Positions 7,986-14,601 of a DNA stretch of 14,601 nucleotides are shown in pieces. The translations under genes and the position numbers were made by a program. Source of the stretch: JBCCRH01 sp039208045 (GTDB taxonomy: Bacteria > Bacteroidota > Bacteroidia > Chitinophagales > Saprospiraceae); the NCBI GenBank assembly GCA_039208045.1, contig JBCCRH010000109.1, forward strand, positions 1 to 14,601. Direction: 5' to 3'. The notes under the pieces are model-generated. The model searched no databases. It was not told the DNA's origin and saw nothing but the letters and a program-made list of their open reading frames with translations. Positions within the stretch are counted from its first letter, which is position 1, and every line of letters starts with the position of its first letter.

Positions 7986-8280
7986 TTCAGTCCTGAGCGA
8001 GTAAGTTGAACATGAGTAAATAACCAGTGGAATTTACTCTATCTAAATAGTTACGGAAAGCCTTGATTGGTTACTACGAGAAGCTACATGAGAGGATAAA
8101 TATATCCATGAATTGTAGCTATTTTAATTTATTGACCATTGAGACCCAATATTACGACTTTTTCCGGATAATACAAAAAGCAGGAGCGCATTCATTGGGG
8201 CAATTCATATCGCTCTGTCATCAAAACGGCATCTTTTATTTAGAAATTGTTAACCTTCGATCTTTTTTTGAGAAAACTCA
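7986..8280. other. Intergenic region between porP and gldK
   Basis: No gene is supported in the 413 nt between porP and gldK. Besides the promoter, palindrome and hairpin listed separately, it holds an 8-bp inverted repeat (GAGTAAAT 8014-8021 with ATTTACTC 8032-8039, 10-nt loop) without a T-tract. A 79-codon frame (8063-8302, +) overlaps the porP end and has no family-like features. The remainder is A/T-rich and unremarkable. Confidence 0.5.
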
Positions 8281-9243
8281 TTACAAAGATCTCGGATTAT
8301 AAATGATACGAGGAGGCTGCCCCTTGCCAAATATCCTATTCAGATTATAACTCACCACAATTTCATGAGAGCCCGTACTTACTACATTGAGGTCTGATAG
8401 CGTATAATCATAAGCATAACCCAACGACAAATTCTCACTAAGCTTAAAGCCCGCTATAAAACTCACGGCATCGATAGTCTCTGAGTTGTACCCTCTAAAT
8501 CCAACCCCTCCAAAAATATTTTCGTTATAGGTGGTCAGTACAGACGCCTCGACCTGAGTCTGGTTTATATCCGACCGCACCAGCACCGAAGGCTGCAAAC
8601 TAAATGACCTGCTAATATCAAAACTATAAGATGCCATTAAAGTGTAGTAGCGTACCAATTGCAGATTCAAAGTCGAAAAAGCAGCTTCTGCTTCCGTTAT
8701 ATTTTGCGCCGCCACTCCAATCTCAAACTGCTCCGTCTGGTAATAAATCCCAGCCCCAAAAGTAGTAGCGACAGCCGTCTCCAATCCAAAAGGCAAAATC
8801 TGGTCATTATGATCAAAGGCATCATCTTGGTACACCCCTTCCGGCGTTCGAAGCAACTCCCCATCTAGCGACCGCTGCACAATGCCCCCTTCTACCCCAA
8901 AAGACAACACCCCATTATCCATAAGTACCTGATAGCTGTACACCCCCGTGATAGAAAGCTGCTGAGAAGCCCCCAACACATCATTTTCAAACTTCAACCC
9001 AAATCCACTATTCAGATAATAGATAGGCAAGTGCACATTCAAAGCCTGCGTCGTAGGACTTCCCTCTAGGCCCGTCCACTGCCGTCTAAATACTCCTGTA
9101 GCCACCAGCGAATTATCCAAGCCCGCATAAGCTGGATTCTGTTGTACTTTATTCAACATATAAAGGGAATACTGAGAAGGCTGCTGAGCCATGGCACTCA
9201 CAGATATAAACAAGGCTCCAAACAGCGTAAGGGCTACTTTCAT
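8281..9243 (-). CDS. porP: PorP/SprF-family T9SS outer-membrane protein
   Basis: With the start at 9243 the protein has 320 aa and a clean signal peptide (MKVALTLFGALFISVSAMAQ, cleavage near residue 20). An ATG 14 codons upstream (9285) would put a charged, non-signal stretch in front, so the shorter form is preferred. The mature start carries the family hallmark QYSLYMLNKVQQNPAYAG (NPAYAG at 36-41). The rest is an alternating beta pattern ending in an aromatic-rich strand region, as expected for a ~14-strand barrel of the PorP/SprF family. Such proteins help secretion or attachment of T9SS cargo at the outer membrane. Its position before gldK reproduces the porPKLMN order of P. gingivalis, though 413 nt and a hairpin separate the two genes. 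Whether it is the true PorP orthologue or one of the many SprF-like paralogues cannot be decided here. Confidence 0.88.
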   Translation of the reverse strand: MKVALTLFGALFISVSAMAQQPSQYSLYMLNKVQQNPAYAGLDNSLVATGVFRRQWTGLEGSPTTQALNVHLPIYYLNSGFGLKFENDVLGASQQLSITGVYSYQVLMDNGVLSFGVEGGIVQRSLDGELLRTPEGVYQDDAFDHNDQILPFGLETAVATTFGAGIYYQTEQFEIGVAAQNITEAEAAFSTLNLQLVRYYTLMASYSFDISRSFSLQPSVLVRSDINQTQVEASVLTTYNENIFGGVGFRGYNSETIDAVSFIAGFKLSENLSLGYAYDYTLSDLNVVSTGSHEIVVSYNLNRIFGKGQPPRIIYNPRSL

Positions 9244-9285
9244 GTACCTACTATTTTTGGGTGAATCTATTATCGGGCGTTGCAC

Positions 9286-9410
9286 AGTGAGCTAATTTAT
9301 ATGGGATTCTAACGGCGAATACACACTATGAGTTTTGAGAAACAAAGACTTTTGTGTCACTCCGCACACTTTTCCCCTCTTTTAGATTCAAAATACACAA
9401 ATTCACCATT
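9286..9410. other. porP upstream region
   Basis: This stretch should contain the porP promoter (minus strand). A TTTG occurs on the minus strand near 9347, but 21 nt on there is only TATTCG, a poor -7 match, so no promoter is called. No gene is supported. Confidence 0.3.
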
Positions 9411-9551
9411 CCTCCATCTCCCGTCCTCCAAAAACCCCTCACCCCCCCAACCTTCCTCGCGCGAAATATTGGATATTACTTGGTTCGTACAGGGCTTAAA
9501 TATCCAATATTGAGCCTCCCCCGTCCTCCACACCTCCATCCCTCGTCCTCC
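9411..9551. repeat. CCTCC-rich intergenic repeat, copy 1
   Basis: The plus strand is strongly C-rich with recurring CCTCC and CGTCCTCC. A 19-nt unit, consensus CCTCCATCCCCCGTCCTCC, appears at 9411-9429 and 9533-9551, each with one mismatch, in the same orientation; a partial copy lies at 9515-9529. The two units flank a 13-bp inverted repeat (separate entry). The same unit recurs at 11137-11155. It fills the space behind the DUF4159 gene stop codon. It looks like a dispersed intergenic repeat rather than coding DNA. Confidence 0.75.
9465..9511. repeat. 13-bp perfect inverted repeat inside repeat copy 1
   Basis: AATATTGGATATT (9465-9477) is repeated as its exact complement at 9499-9511, around a 21-nt spacer. 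It differs sharply in base composition from the C-rich flanks. It may be a hairpin ending the DUF4159 transcript, a binding site, or the core of a small mobile or REP-like element. No T-tract follows on either strand. Confidence 0.7.
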
Positions 9552-9558
9552 GAAACCC

Positions 9559-10224
9559 CTAACTCGTCAACGCATACACCACAATATTCACCCCAAACTT
9601 AGTATTGTCCTCCGCGAGCCAGCGCTTGTTACGAAAGTGGTAGTCCCATTCGCAGCCATAGTCTTTATTGCTGTAAAGAACGCCGATGCGACCATTGATT
9701 ATTATGGCTTTGAGGTAGTCGTGGATGAGGTCATCTCCCCAACCATTGAGTTCGATAGAGGTATTGGGAGGGCCTTCTTCGAAGGTAAAAAAACAAGAAT
9801 AGAGGCGGTGATCATTTGGAATTTTCTGCAAAGCAGACGGGCCGAATAGCGTAGTCATCTGTCGTTCGAACGATTTGGCAAAAAGGCCATCAATATCGTG
9901 GTTGCAATCGTCGACGAAGACAAAGCCGCCATTTTGGACATATTTTTTAAAGTTTGCTTGTTCTTCGCTGCTGAACTCTACTAGCTTATGACCGCTGAGG
10001 TAACAAAAAGGGCTTTTGAATAGATCTTTACTGCTAAGCGGAACCACGCGTTCTTCGGTGTCTATAGGTAGAGTCGTGTATTCTACCAAGGAATGCAGCA
10101 GATTGGAAGGCATGCGCTGATCGGTATTCCAATCGCCCGAATTATATTGGATACGAGTAAAAAAGAAGGACTCCGTATCGAAGGCAGCAAGTTTGGTAGC
10201 TATTTTGGAGGATATACTATTCAT
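9559..10224 (-). CDS. DUF4159 family protein
   Basis: The 221-aa protein shows the DUF4159 pattern: FFFTRIQYNSGDWNTDQ (~20-36) near the start, LPSNLLHSL-type helix, then FCYLSGHKLVEFS and QNGGFVFVDDCNHDIDG (~98-114), and the typical end FGVNIVVYALTS. The fold is expected to resemble class I glutamine amidotransferase domains, without a visible catalytic Cys-His-Glu triad. Members are often found near MoxR ATPase/DUF58/VWA genes, whereas here none of these is present. There is no signal peptide, so a cytoplasmic location is likely unless it is exported by another route. It is divergent from the gene at 10299 with 74 nt between the starts. The biochemical function of the family is unknown. Confidence 0.82.
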   Translation of the reverse strand: MNSISSKIATKLAAFDTESFFFTRIQYNSGDWNTDQRMPSNLLHSLVEYTTLPIDTEERVVPLSSKDLFKSPFCYLSGHKLVEFSSEEQANFKKYVQNGGFVFVDDCNHDIDGLFAKSFERQMTTLFGPSALQKIPNDHRLYSCFFTFEEGPPNTSIELNGWGDDLIHDYLKAIIINGRIGVLYSNKDYGCEWDYHFRNKRWLAEDNTKFGVNIVVYALTS

Positions 10225-10298
10225 AGTTGTTAAAGCAGTACCAGTGAAAAATCAGTTATTTGCGCTAGCGTTTCGAGAGAGTAACAAATCTACTACTC

Positions 10299-10967
10299 AT
10301 GCGATTAACGAACGTGCTTTTTTGTCTGCTATGTATTCAAAGTTTGTCTGCCCAGTATAATACTGAATTTGGAATTGACTTGTCGCCAATGATTGTGACT
10401 TTAACGGGCAATCGGTTGGATCATACGAATATCGAGTTGTTTTATAAGGAAGATACGGGGGAAAAAGACTTACGATTTCGACTTGGTTTTACAACGTCCT
10501 TTCAAGAAACAGAATTTGTAAAACGTGTTTCCTTAGAAGAGACTTCTATTTTTAGCTACTACCTTCCTCAGCAAATTTGGGCCATAGATGTTGGCGTTGC
10601 TCCACACATTAAGGCGAAGGGCATACCACTCTATTACGGTGTTGATGTCCAACTGGCCTTCCATATGGGCGATGTTTATGCTACTTCCGAAACCTGCGAT
10701 TTGATTGATGGCAACCCCGCCTGTGATATCTTGCGCTCTGTGGGCAATACCCATTATTCCATAGGATTAATTCCAGTATTGGGCACTAAGCTTAATCTTA
10801 CAGAACGTCTTGTATTTACCATCGAATTTGGTACGCAGTTCAATTACCGAATAGGCAACTATCAATATCTAGACAATGAAAATAACTGGCAGAAGCAATC
10901 CATCAATGGCTTAGAGTTTTTGCTAGATCGCGGAATCAATGATATTGCGCTTTCGTATAGGTTTTAG
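10299..10967 (+). CDS. Exported beta-rich protein, probably outer-membrane barrel, family not recognised
   Basis: The 222-aa protein starts with a signal peptide (MRLTNVLFCLLCIQSLSA, cleavage before QYNTEFG). The mature part alternates polar and hydrophobic residues in strand-length segments (FRLGFTTSFQ, WAIDVGVAP, YYGVDVQLAFHMGD, LVFTIEFGTQFNYRIG) and ends in DIALSYRF with a C-terminal phenylalanine, as outer-membrane barrels do. One cysteine pair (ETCDLIDGNPACD) sits in a predicted loop and could form a disulfide. An 8-strand barrel would fit the length. Its promoter must lie in the 74 nt shared with the divergent DUF4159 gene; TTTG at 10259-10262 has no good -7 partner. The stop codon runs straight into the GGAGG repeat. 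No specific function can be assigned. Confidence 0.75.
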   Translation: MRLTNVLFCLLCIQSLSAQYNTEFGIDLSPMIVTLTGNRLDHTNIELFYKEDTGEKDLRFRLGFTTSFQETEFVKRVSLEETSIFSYYLPQQIWAIDVGVAPHIKAKGIPLYYGVDVQLAFHMGDVYATSETCDLIDGNPACDILRSVGNTHYSIGLIPVLGTKLNLTERLVFTIEFGTQFNYRIGNYQYLDNENNWQKQSINGLEFLLDRGINDIALSYRF

Positions 10968-11155
10968 GAGGACGGAGGAGGAAGGATGGGGGCCGGAGGA
11001 AGGAGGAGGAAGGATGGAGGGTGAAGGACGTAGGATGGGGGGTGGAGGGCGAGTTTTGGATTATGGATGTCGAGTGACGAGTAAGGATTCACACGCTTAA
11101 CCCAAAACCAAAAATCCGTCCCCCGTCCTCCGTCCTCCTCCATCCCCCGTCCTCC
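10967..11155. repeat. GGAGG/CCTCC repeat, copy 2: large imperfect hairpin between convergent genes
   Basis: The left half is purine-rich (recurring GGAGGA, GGATGG) and the right half is its C/T-rich counterpart, so the region can fold back on itself. GGAGGACGGAGGA (10967-10979) is the exact complement of 11126-11138. On the left a 19-nt unit is repeated at 10974-10992 and 11002-11020 with one difference. On the right CCTCCATCCCCCGTCCTCC (11137-11155) matches both copy-1 units at 18 of 19 bases. It lies exactly between the ends of the converging genes (10967 and 11172), so it may serve as a bidirectional terminator. The centre (~11050-11115) is ordinary sequence. Confidence 0.75.
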
Positions 11156-11171
11156 TCCATCCTCCCCACCT

Positions 11172-12485
11172 CTATATCGCGTCTGACAAGCTAGTAAAGG
11201 TGAAATCTCGAATCTTCATGGAAGGAATGAGGTTACCACCAGTGCGCTCTGCCTTGCCTAGCTCTTCCAAGTTGTTGAGCATGATGACAGGGCTTTCGTT
11301 GAAACGCATATTTTTGATCGGATACTTGATCTTTCCATTTTCGATGTAGAAGGTACCGTCGCGGGTTAAGCCCGTATAGAGTAAGGTTTGCGGGTCTACC
11401 GTACGGATATACCAGAGACGAGTGACTAAAACGCCACGCTCTGTACTAGCGATCAACTCTTGGGTCGACTTATCGCCGCCTACCATGATGCCGTTGCTTG
11501 GGAATGGGACTGGGTTGACGCCCTTCTCTTTAGCCCAATAGCGACTGTAGAATAGGTTTTTAACCACGCCTTTTTCTACCCAATTACGCTTCACCTGTGG
11601 TTGTCCATCGCCCGACCAGGTGCCGCCAGGTACCAGCTCATTCATGGGATCAGAGTAGATGGTGATGCGTTCGTCGAACATCTTTTCGCCCAATTTGGTG
11701 CCCCCTTCTTTGGACAGGAAGCTACGACCTTCGTCGGCAGAGCGAGCCCCCATGCTGTAGAACATATTGCCGATAAGGCCAGCCGCTGCCGCAGGTTCTA
11801 AGATAACGGTGTACTTGCCAGGCTCAATGGCTTTGGCATTGGCAGACATCGCTGCTTTGGCCGCTGCTGTTTGGGTGGCTTCCATGATGTCGAAGTACTT
11901 TAAGTCATTGACATCACGAGATACCCAGCCCGAGCCAGTACCATCTTTAGTACGTACGGTAAGGGTGAAGTCGAGACTCGACGACTTATTGTAGGCAAAT
12001 AAGCCTTTGGAATTCATGAGCGAAGAAAAGCCGTAGCCATCTTCAATAAATCCAGCAGCAATAAGTCCTTTCTCCTTGGTGTAAGCAATACTATCTTTAG
12101 TAGCCATTGCGCGATACTTGGGTTCAATGTCGGCAACAGACTGGAAGAAGGTATTCGCTTTTTTGTATTCCTGAGGTTCGAGGGGCTCCATGTATTCTGG
12201 ATTCTCAGGAGAGAGCCGTGCTAACTCTTCAGAGCGAGCCACAGCGCGCTTGAGCGAGTCATCATCTAGCTCATTGGTGGTTGCCACGCCGGTGCGCTTG
12301 CCAAAGGCAGAAGAGATGGCGAGCGAAATATTGGATTCCATCCCACTGGTGGATACCGTATTACGGGCGTAACGAATATTGCCCTGATTGCTACCGCCTA
12401 GATTGACGGAGCAGTGGTCGGCTTTCGAAAACTGAACCACTTTTTTGAGTATTTCGTAGGCTTGATCTTTCGTTAAAATAGCCAT
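11172..12485 (-). CDS. pmbA: TldE/PmbA family protein, partner of the TldD metalloprotease
   Basis: The 437-aa protein matches the TldE/PmbA subfamily: an N-terminal alpha/beta domain (~1-190) and a C-terminal TldD/PmbA beta domain, with SADEGRSFLSKEGGTKLGEKMFDERITIYSDP-like sequence around residues 250-275 (key words RSFLSKEGG, KMFDERIT). The HExxxH zinc motif is absent, as in TldE, so it is the non-metal-binding partner of TldD. In Escherichia coli the TldD/TldE heterodimer degrades unfolded peptides and trims microcin B17 and CcdA. It starts 26 nt after tldD and is co-transcribed with it. It has no Sec or Tat signal at its N-terminus (MAILTKDQAYEILKK), unlike its partner. The 5' start is well placed for the family. 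Confidence 0.88.
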   Translation of the reverse strand: MAILTKDQAYEILKKVVQFSKADHCSVNLGGSNQGNIRYARNTVSTSGMESNISLAISSAFGKRTGVATTNELDDDSLKRAVARSEELARLSPENPEYMEPLEPQEYKKANTFFQSVADIEPKYRAMATKDSIAYTKEKGLIAAGFIEDGYGFSSLMNSKGLFAYNKSSSLDFTLTVRTKDGTGSGWVSRDVNDLKYFDIMEATQTAAAKAAMSANAKAIEPGKYTVILEPAAAAGLIGNMFYSMGARSADEGRSFLSKEGGTKLGEKMFDERITIYSDPMNELVPGGTWSGDGQPQVKRNWVEKGVVKNLFYSRYWAKEKGVNPVPFPSNGIMVGGDKSTQELIASTERGVLVTRLWYIRTVDPQTLLYTGLTRDGTFYIENGKIKYPIKNMRFNESPVIMLNNLEELGKAERTGGNLIPSMKIRDFTFTSLSDAI

Positions 12486-12511
12486 GATTAATGTTTAACT
12501 GACTTGATAAT

Positions 12512-14167
12512 TTAGATTTTTCTCGCCGTATTGATTACGTTGACGTCATCAAAACGGGTGGTAGAGCTACCATGCGACACTGCCGAAATTTGCGACGGCT
12601 GGCCCTTACCATCAAAGAAGGAGCCAAATAAGCGGTAGTCGCTTTCATCACAAATTTTGGTACAGGAGTTCCAGAATTCCTGGGTATTCGACTGATAGGC
12701 TACATCATTGAGCATGCCTTCGATCTTACCATTTTTGATTTCATAGAATACGGTACCCCCAAACTGGAAGTTGTAGCGCTGCTGATCGATAGAGTAGGAG
12801 CCACGCCCTGCAATATAGATGCCCTTATCCACATCGCTTACCATATCTGCGGCACTATATTTCTCTTTTCCAGGCTCTAGCGATACATTAGGCATACGCT
12901 GAAATTGAATAGAGCTCCAGCTATCTGCGTAGCAACAGCCGTGCGATGCTCCCTCATCTATGATCTTCGCTTGATCACGGATGGCTTGGTAGTTCACCAG
13001 CACGCCATCTTTCACTAGGTGCCATTCTTTGGTAGCCACGCCTTCATCATCATAGCCTACTAGACCTAAAGAGTTAGCTTGTGTTTTATCAGCTACTAGG
13101 TTGACAATTTCACTTCCGTAGTTGAATTTCTTCGTTTCCCACTTATCTAATGTGGCAAAGCTGGTACCTGCGTAGTTCGCTTCATATCCTAGTACACGAT
13201 CTAGTTCTAGTGGGTGGCCTACTGATTCATGGATAGTTAAGCCCAAGTGGTTAGGCTCCAATACCATGGAGTATTTACCCGCTGTTACTGATTTTGCAGT
13301 GAGCATAGCATTGGCCTGTTTAGCGGCAGCTATAGCATCCTCTTTAATATCATAGCTATTTTTGTATAGGGTCAGGCCAGTACCTTCGGGGCCAGCAACT
13401 TTATCGGCAGGCTTGGCGTCGAGGTATTCAAAACCCATACCCATTGGCGCACTTAGCGCTTGGCGACTCTTAAATTTGCCTGCCTTAGGATCAATGGCAG
13501 TTGCGGAGAAAGTAGGCCAAATGCGGTGTACATCCTGGTTGATGTAAGAACCTTCCGTAGAGGCAAAGTACTTCTGCTCGTTAACTAAGAAAAGGCTAGA
13601 ATTGATGTACTTGGCACCATTTTCGAGTGCTGCGGCATTGGCAGAAAGCAGCAAGTCTACCTTCTCTTTTACAGGCACTTCAAGTGCATTCTTCTCGATG
13701 GGCGTTTTCCATTCTATTTCGCCATACCCTTGGACGGGCACTAGCTCCACGGGCTCTTCCTGCAAAATAGAATTGGCCTTAGCAATCATTACTGCTTGCT
13801 GTGCGGCCTTAGCAATACCATCATCACTTACATCGTTAGTAGAGGCAAAACCCCAAGTGCCATTCGCAATTACACGGATACCAGCACCGTAAGATTCTGT
13901 GTTTACGATGTTTTGTACACGATCTTCACGAGTGAAAACATATTGATTACGATACCGTCCGATGCGAACATCCGCATAGCTCGCACCAGCTTTGGTGGCT
14001 GCATTGAGGGCAACATTAGCAAAGCGCTTGTGTATAGCAGGATCGATTGGGCTAGATGTATAATCGAGCGGAACCGAGTGGCTAAACACAGAAACGGGTA
14101 CGGCCATTGACGCAAGTCCTAGGCCCGTCATTTTGACAAAATCCCGTCTTTTCAGGTGATTTTTCAT
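12512..14167 (-). CDS. tldD: TldD family zinc metalloprotease with a twin-arginine signal
   Basis: The 551-aa protein begins with a Tat-type signal (KRRDFVKMTGLGLASMAVP; twin Arg at 7-8), then an N-terminal domain (~45-220) and the catalytic C-terminal domain. The zinc motif HESVGH is at 313-318, in the context LGLTIHESVGHPLELDR. A third metal ligand in TldD is a cysteine near the C-terminus; Cys506 (KICDESD, before GKGQP) is the best candidate, with Cys502 close by. The family cleaves unstructured peptides as a heterodimer with TldE, encoded next. E. coli TldD is about 70 aa shorter and cytoplasmic; the extra length here includes the export signal. The Tat signal predicts folding and metal loading in the cytoplasm before export. 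Substrate is unknown; no RiPP precursor or toxin-antitoxin gene is visible nearby. Confidence 0.9.
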   Translation of the reverse strand: MKNHLKRRDFVKMTGLGLASMAVPVSVFSHSVPLDYTSSPIDPAIHKRFANVALNAATKAGASYADVRIGRYRNQYVFTREDRVQNIVNTESYGAGIRVIANGTWGFASTNDVSDDGIAKAAQQAVMIAKANSILQEEPVELVPVQGYGEIEWKTPIEKNALEVPVKEKVDLLLSANAAALENGAKYINSSLFLVNEQKYFASTEGSYINQDVHRIWPTFSATAIDPKAGKFKSRQALSAPMGMGFEYLDAKPADKVAGPEGTGLTLYKNSYDIKEDAIAAAKQANAMLTAKSVTAGKYSMVLEPNHLGLTIHESVGHPLELDRVLGYEANYAGTSFATLDKWETKKFNYGSEIVNLVADKTQANSLGLVGYDDEGVATKEWHLVKDGVLVNYQAIRDQAKIIDEGASHGCCYADSWSSIQFQRMPNVSLEPGKEKYSAADMVSDVDKGIYIAGRGSYSIDQQRYNFQFGGTVFYEIKNGKIEGMLNDVAYQSNTQEFWNSCTKICDESDYRLFGSFFDGKGQPSQISAVSHGSSTTRFDDVNVINTARKI

Positions 14168-14253
14168 ACTGTCCTGTTTATAATTAAAGTGAATAATGTG
14201 ATTCTATTTCGTAATAGTTGGCTCTACTTTGATTGCTTTTTGGGGTGTAGAGA

Positions 14254-14283
14254 AAAAATTAGGGTGGTATATTTTACTCCAAA
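14254..14283 (-). promoter_or_regulatory. Candidate promoter of tldD-tldE
   Basis: Read on the minus strand: TTTG (14283-14280), an 18-nt spacer, then TAATTTTT (14261-14254). This fits the Bacteroidota promoter consensus with one mismatch and would give a leader of about 80 nt before the tldD ATG. Spacing is within the accepted range but the A/T-rich setting raises the chance of a random match. Confidence 0.4.
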
Positions 14284-14417
14284 GAGGAATATTAGGTATT
14301 TGTTTCGGGAAAATACAAAAAAATGGAATTTTACAAGGGAGCTCCACATCTTGTTAGGATGACTTTAGACGAACGACGTCAAATTGCCCTTAAATAGCAA
14401 GGATGGCGCCTAGTTTA

Positions 14418-14471
14418 ACAAAACTTATGTTCAGAACTTCCTGGCAGTCAGTTCATTCTTACAAGTTTTGT
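14418..14471. repeat. 9-bp inverted repeat upstream of the right-edge gene
   Basis: ACAAAACTT (14418-14426) is the exact complement of AAGTTTTGT (14463-14471), with a 36-nt spacer. It lies about 100 nt before the start codon at 14568, a position suited to a regulator site or a leader element, but no known family is recognised. Confidence 0.4.
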
Positions 14472-14567
14472 CAAAATAAAATGCGGTAGCTTAATTCTTT
14501 ACGACTAAGTTGTGTACATTTATATGCTGACGACATACTAAAAACGAAAAATCAATACCTCCTGCTC

Positions 14568-14601
14568 ATGAGATTTCTTGCTTTGCTCGTGTTTGCTTTG
14601 T
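14568..14601 (+). CDS. Start of an exported protein gene, cut by the window edge
   Basis: ATG at 14568 opens a frame that runs off the window: MRFLALLVFAL, the positively charged then hydrophobic beginning of a signal peptide. CCTCC just upstream is not a ribosome-binding site, and the leader is A-rich (AAAAACGAAAAATC), as usual in Bacteroidota. Only 11 codons are visible, so neither the product nor the reality of the gene is certain. Confidence 0.5.
   Translation, partial: MRFLALLVFAL

Larger units (their letters stand above)
14168..14567. other. Divergent intergenic region between tldD and the right-edge gene
   Basis: About 400 nt, A/T-rich, with no supported gene. It contains the candidate tldD promoter, a 6-bp inverted repeat (GTATTT 14296-14301 with AAATAC 14311-14316), and the longer repeat at 14418-14471. 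Promoters for both flanking genes must lie here; for the rightward gene only weak -7-like matches (such as TACATTTA near 14514) are seen. Confidence 0.5.

Noticed and set aside
8063..8302. 79-codon plus-strand frame between gldK and porP
   Set aside because: It overlaps the 3' end of porP, has no signal, domain or family-like pattern, and lies opposite the direction of the local cluster. It is most likely chance.
9244..9285. Longer N-terminus of porP
   Set aside because: It puts a charged stretch in front of a complete Sec signal peptide.
9411..9551. CRISPR array
   Set aside because: The repeats are short, low-complexity and irregularly spaced, and no cas gene is nearby.
9328..9602. Overlapping plus-strand frames and a minus-strand frame in the C-rich region
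   Set aside because: They exist only because the low-complexity CCTCC repeat lacks stop codons; the proteins would be Pro/Ser-rich repeats without any start context.
11601..13892. Several plus-strand frames opposite tldE and tldD
   Set aside because: They are antisense shadows of well-supported genes, with no domain features of their own.

Overview
The window looks like a chromosomal segment from a member of the Bacteroidota, probably a free-living or marine lineage (Saprospiria-like is possible but not shown). The evidence is a core type IX secretion system (T9SS) cluster, a type-A T9SS sorting domain on a neighbouring protein, weak Shine-Dalgarno sequences, and two candidate promoters of the Bacteroidota type (TTTG, about 19 nt, TAnnTTTG). 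No tRNA, rRNA, insertion sequence, phage gene or CRISPR array was seen.

Layout. Positions 1-1101 (+) are the 3' end of a secreted multidomain protein (FN3-like domain, CBM6-like carbohydrate-binding domain, T9SS C-terminal sorting domain). It is followed after 14 nt by a complete Upf1/IGHMBP2-like SF1 helicase (1116-3029, +). A perfect 14-bp hairpin separates the helicase from the convergent T9SS cluster. That cluster is read on the minus strand, from right to left, in the order porP/sprF-like, gldK, gldL, gldM, gldN (9243 down to 3102), the order of porPKLMN in Porphyromonas gingivalis. A strong intrinsic terminator lies directly behind gldK, so gldK and gldLMN may be separate transcripts or coupled by partial read-through. 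gldK has the clearest promoter in the window, and a palindrome overlaps its -33 element.

Right of porP is a small island holding a DUF4159 protein gene (-) and a predicted exported beta-rich, barrel-like protein gene (+), divergently arranged. Both outer sides of this pair carry the same kind of intergenic repeat, rich in CCTCC/GGAGG with a shared 19-nt unit. Next come tldE/pmbA and tldD (-), a TldD/TldE metalloprotease pair. TldD carries a twin-arginine signal; TldE shows no signal of its own. At the right edge the first 11 codons of a plus-strand gene with a signal-peptide-like start are visible.

How it fits together. GldL and GldM form the inner-membrane proton-driven motor; the residues known to be important in this family are present (GldL Glu49, GldM Arg8). 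GldK and GldN form the periplasmic ring under the outer membrane, and the PorP/SprF-like protein is an outer-membrane accessory. The CBM6 protein at the left edge is the kind of cargo this machine exports. The core genes are a recognised system. The less explained signals are the terminator inside the gld cluster, the palindromic gldK promoter, the paired GGA/TCC repeats around the DUF4159 island, and the mismatch in export signals of the TldD/TldE pair.
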